Positions 62,355 to 64,000 of a stretch of 64,000 bases of DNA are shown here, one piece after another; position 1 is the stretch's first letter, and every line of letters starts with the position of its first letter. The notes beneath the pieces are model-generated. The model was not told the origin of the DNA. It did not search any database and was given only the letters and a program-made list of their open reading frames with translations. The position numbers were made by a program, and so were the translations under genes. The DNA is from Granulosicoccus sp. (GTDB taxonomy: Bacteria > Pseudomonadota > Gammaproteobacteria > Granulosicoccales > Granulosicoccaceae): the NCBI GenBank assembly GCA_023301725.1, contig JALZUD010000050.1, positions 40,435-104,434 on the forward strand, in the 5' to 3' direction.

Positions 62355-62624
62355 TCATTCGGACCGGTTAGCGTGTGCTTCGTAATAGGCTCGCAGAACC
62401 GCATTCATTCGGCTCTGATAGCCCTTGCCTTGTGCCTTCATCCACTCCAGAACATCGGTATCTACACGCAAGGCAATTTGCTTTTTTCCAGGTGAAAACT
62501 TCATGTTCACTGAATCAAGAAATGCGTCGTCAAATTCAGGAACATCACTGTAATCGATGTCTTCATCCTTCGTAGCATCAAGTTTTTTCAAGTCGCTGTG
62601 AATATTTTTTTTGTTCACGGGCAT
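62355..62624 (-). CDS. brnA: BrnA family antitoxin
   Basis: Antitoxin of about 89 residues. The C-terminal half has a ribbon-helix-helix DNA-binding segment (KQIALRVDTDVLEWMKAQGKGYQSRMNAVLRAYYEAH), and the N-terminal acidic part (EDIDYSDVPEFDDAFL) would wrap the toxin. It follows brnT in the usual order and overlaps its end by 47 bases. The frame opens at 62678; ATG 62624 has AGGGG just before it, and GTG 62618 is a close alternative with better spacing. BrnA represses its own operon in known systems. Confidence 0.9.
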   Translation of the reverse strand: MPVNKKNIHSDLKKLDATKDEDIDYSDVPEFDDAFLDSVNMKFSPGKKQIALRVDTDVLEWMKAQGKGYQSRMNAVLRAYYEAHANRSE

Positions 62625-62853
62625 TCCCCTTTCGCATTGAAATAATACGGGTTTTATCGTTTCTGGGCGTGTGTGCAATGACCACCATTCGCCCTGCTAA
62701 AAGACCAAACGTAATGAACCGTGGCTCCCCGTAATCAAACCTTGAATCCTCAAAGGTGAACGTAGGGCCATCAAAAACCAGCTCTGCATCCTTGAAGTCG
62801 AGCTGCCTATCGGCTTTGTTCTGTGCATTCTTGTCATCATCCCAGTCGTACAT
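62578..62853 (-). CDS. brnT: BrnT family toxin
   Basis: Ribonuclease toxin of 91 residues. BrnT features: MYDWDDDKNAQNKADRQLDFKDAELVFDGP at the start, GEPRFITFGLLAGRMVVIAHTPRNDKTRIISMRKGNAREQKKYSQ in the second half with the conserved RIISxRKA-type sequence. The first gene of a two-gene operon with brnA. BrnT cleaves RNA and halts growth when unopposed. A palindrome likely to serve as operator lies 18 bases upstream of the start. Confidence 0.92.
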   Translation of the reverse strand: MYDWDDDKNAQNKADRQLDFKDAELVFDGPTFTFEDSRFDYGEPRFITFGLLAGRMVVIAHTPRNDKTRIISMRKGNAREQKKYSQRLEKT

Positions 62854-62871
62854 GATCAGTTCTCACTAAGC

Positions 62872-62887
62872 ATATACAATTGTATAT
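62872..62887. promoter_or_regulatory. 16-bp palindrome ATATACAATTGTATAT before brnT
   Basis: Perfect dyad at the expected place of a brnTA promoter; TATACA within it could be the -10 on the minus strand. Autorepression by the BrnA ribbon-helix-helix domain at such a dyad is known for the family; here it is inferred. Confidence 0.6.
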
Positions 62888-63013
62888 ACAAATAGCGGCG
62901 GATGCAATGAGAAATGAAGGGCTTGACGAATGTACGATATCAGCCTAGAAGTGAACAGTTGACCCGCCACCTAAAGCTACACGTCAGATCAAATACATGT
63001 ACACCTGAGATTA

Positions 63014-63574
63014 TCAATCCTCTGGGTAAATCATCACCGTCTTGCTCCAGTACCCACTACCTGTTTTGGTTTCAACGCACCAACCACGCTTACCTAGTTC
63101 TCGAACAATCAAACGATTCATGATGCCATGTCCAACAATGTAAACATTCGTATGTTCGTGCGCTCTTTCGATTAGAAGCGATGTAGCTACTTTTGCTCTT
63201 ATCAAATCATGAATCAGGCCAGGTGCATTTTTTCGATAACCTAGAAGCCATCCCAGCCGACATATTCCAAGCAAACAAGGCCAAGGGAGTGGAAACATCA
63301 ACTTCTTTGGATGAGGTAGCTCCGCTTCGTTTAACAGCTCACACACTTCAGCCTGAACATTCTCGCAAAGCATCAGGGAGTCTTGTGATCGCGTAAGTCC
63401 GCTTGTCATAAAATGATGAGCTGAGCCACTATCGATTAAAAATGGGTCATTCGCTGGCCTCATCGTCACACGCGAATCACAGTATTGTTGCAATGAACTA
63501 CGAACGTTATTAACGCTAATCCATTTCTGTGTATTGAAATCTGGCTGTCCGTGCCGAACAAGTACTAGTTTCAC
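63014..63574 (-). CDS. Histidine phosphatase family protein
   Basis: Branch-1 histidine phosphatase-like protein of 186 residues. The phospho-histidine motif LVRHGQPDF is at the N-terminus, and the second His is in VGHGIMNRLIV, so the two catalytic histidines are present. The frame opens at GTG 63613, but a GGAGAG Shine-Dalgarno stands five bases before GTG 63574, which gives MKLVLVRHGQ as the N-terminus. Substrate unknown. Middle part is less conserved than in typical members. Confidence 0.78.
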   Translation of the reverse strand: MKLVLVRHGQPDFNTQKWISVNNVRSSLQQYCDSRVTMRPANDPFLIDSGSAHHFMTSGLTRSQDSLMLCENVQAEVCELLNEAELPHPKKLMFPLPWPCLLGICRLGWLLGYRKNAPGLIHDLIRAKVATSLLIERAHEHTNVYIVGHGIMNRLIVRELGKRGWCVETKTGSGYWSKTVMIYPED

Positions 63575-63680
63575 TACCGCTCTCCGCATCAAGTAATGCT
63601 TGTTACTTCTCACACAGCATATGTTGTTTTCCTTAACCTTTGCTACTTCCGCTTGGGCCGATAGCGTCGATTTTTACTGT

Positions 63681-63834
63681 CAAAATGGTGAGCATTTAGG
63701 TAAGAAATCTATGGGATATTGGCGACATACTGGCTACGGAAAATCTTCGAACAGAGTGAGTGTGTGCGCAGTACTCTAGCAAAGTGCGGTAATACTCGAT
63801 ATTTCGCTGGTGTCTCAGCTGTTGCTAGATGTGT
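63681..63834 (+). pseudogene. Decayed 3' fragment of the APH-type phosphotransferase
   Basis: Two pieces of the gene at 61307-62224 recur here joined together: 63681-63701 matches 61571-61591, and 63701-63746 matches 62154-62199 exactly, so about 560 bases are missing between them. A 65-base insertion with no counterpart (63752-63816) follows, then the final codons and stop inside the 122-bp repeat. No start or catalytic motif remains. Confidence 0.8.
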
Positions 63835-63938
63835 AGCTCGCTCAGAGCCAATAACCCGCCTTTGAAAACCGCTCGTTTTATGGGAGTAGATGCCTGTTGA
63901 AGGTTCAGCGCAGGATACACGTGTATCCTCCGAGCGAG
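63817..63938 (+). repeat. 122-bp direct repeat, copy 2
   Basis: Matches 62205-62326 at 111 of 122 positions, without gaps. Together the two copies enclose the brnTA operon and the histidine phosphatase gene. The internal 18-bp palindrome (63912-63929) is identical to copy 1. Confidence 0.85.
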
Positions 63939-64000
63939 TTTTCGGGTACTGATGGCCACCTTTGGTCGAGCTTTTAGCAATTGATTGGCTATAGCGGATA

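Larger units (their letters stand above)
63614..64000. other. Right-end region with repeat and gene remnant, no intact gene
   Basis: The 387 bases hold no intact gene. They contain the decayed copy of the phosphotransferase 3' end with the second direct repeat (63681-63938). The stretches 63614-63680 and 63939-64000 show nothing recognisable. Confidence 0.65.

Noticed and set aside
62914..63123. 69-residue plus-strand frame near the histidine phosphatase gene
   Set aside because: No motif, and half of it is antisense to the phosphatase C-terminus.
62205..63938. Integron cassette array with attC sites
   Set aside because: Repeats next to a toxin-antitoxin pair suggested it, but I find no paired GTTRRRY/RYYYAAC core sites and the repeats overlap the end of a coding region.

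Overview
The window reads as chromosomal DNA of a heterotrophic, probably marine gammaproteobacterium. The grounds are a fused RlmKL rRNA methyltransferase, SohB, RapA, exonuclease III, a complete ETF/ETF-quinone oxidoreductase route, a TRAP transporter and a GH16 glucanase. The lineage cannot be fixed from the sequence alone. G+C is moderate (about half, by eye), genes are densely packed, and many neighbours overlap by 1-11 bases (ATGA, TGATG, TAATG), so long translationally coupled operons are common. GTG and TTG starts are frequent. No rRNA, tRNA, CRISPR array, insertion sequence or prophage was seen.

Layout. 1-3902 (minus): nucleoside hydrolase, Ig-like lipoprotein, class I glutamine amidotransferase and a CPA2 antiporter cut by the window edge, all overlapping. 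4017-5397: a DUF1289 gene facing a haloacid dehalogenase/thioesterase pair. 5474-8466: a c-di-GMP enzyme (receiver-PAS-GGDEF-EAL) with an HPt protein and a small membrane protein; the receiver has Asn in place of its phospho-acceptor Asp. 8506-16276: CaiB-type CoA transferase, secreted FN3/GH16 glucanase, SohB and RlmKL. 16415-20635 (plus): beta-CASP nuclease, ETF-QO and a diaminopropionate ammonia-lyase-like PLP enzyme. 20632-22857 (minus): DMT transporter behind a remarkable Asn/Arg/Gly-rich disordered protein. 23452-26168 (plus): SulP anion transporter, tandem universal stress protein and a small membrane protein. 26194-31213: a TRAP transporter, D-amino-acid dehydrogenase and Asp/Glu racemase module. 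32799-41516 (minus): fatty-acid oxidation genes (acyl-CoA dehydrogenase, a coiled-coil protein, EtfA, EtfB, FadI-like thiolase, FadJ-like multifunctional enzyme), interrupted by a yeast-type cytosine deaminase and a SIMPL protein. 41563-48891 (minus): the moxR-DUF58-DUF4381-bat operon. 48964-54855: envelope proteins, DUF1223 protein, photolyase, and an acetate kinase fused to a PduL-type phosphotransacylase. 55095-56965: formyltransferase plus polysaccharide deacetylase. 57044-61234: cold-shock protein, RapA and XthA. 61307-64000: a small accessory region with an APH-type kinase, a BrnT/BrnA toxin-antitoxin pair and a histidine phosphatase, bounded by 122-bp direct repeats, the second attached to a decayed kinase fragment.

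How the genes work together. Electrons from acyl-CoA dehydrogenase pass to EtfAB and then through ETF-QO to quinone, while the FadJ-like and FadI-like enzymes complete the beta-oxidation cycle. Acetyl-CoA overflow could be handled by the AckA-PduL fusion, which carries both steps of acetyl-CoA to acetate with ATP formation. The TRAP, DadA-like and racemase genes suggest uptake and oxidation of an amino acid or related acid. The most unusual items are the AckA-PduL fusion, the Asn/Arg-rich disordered protein with a five-codon coupled leader, the HPt gene next to a receiver that cannot be phosphorylated normally, the coiled-coil protein coupled to acyl-CoA dehydrogenase, and the repeat-bounded toxin-antitoxin module at the right end.
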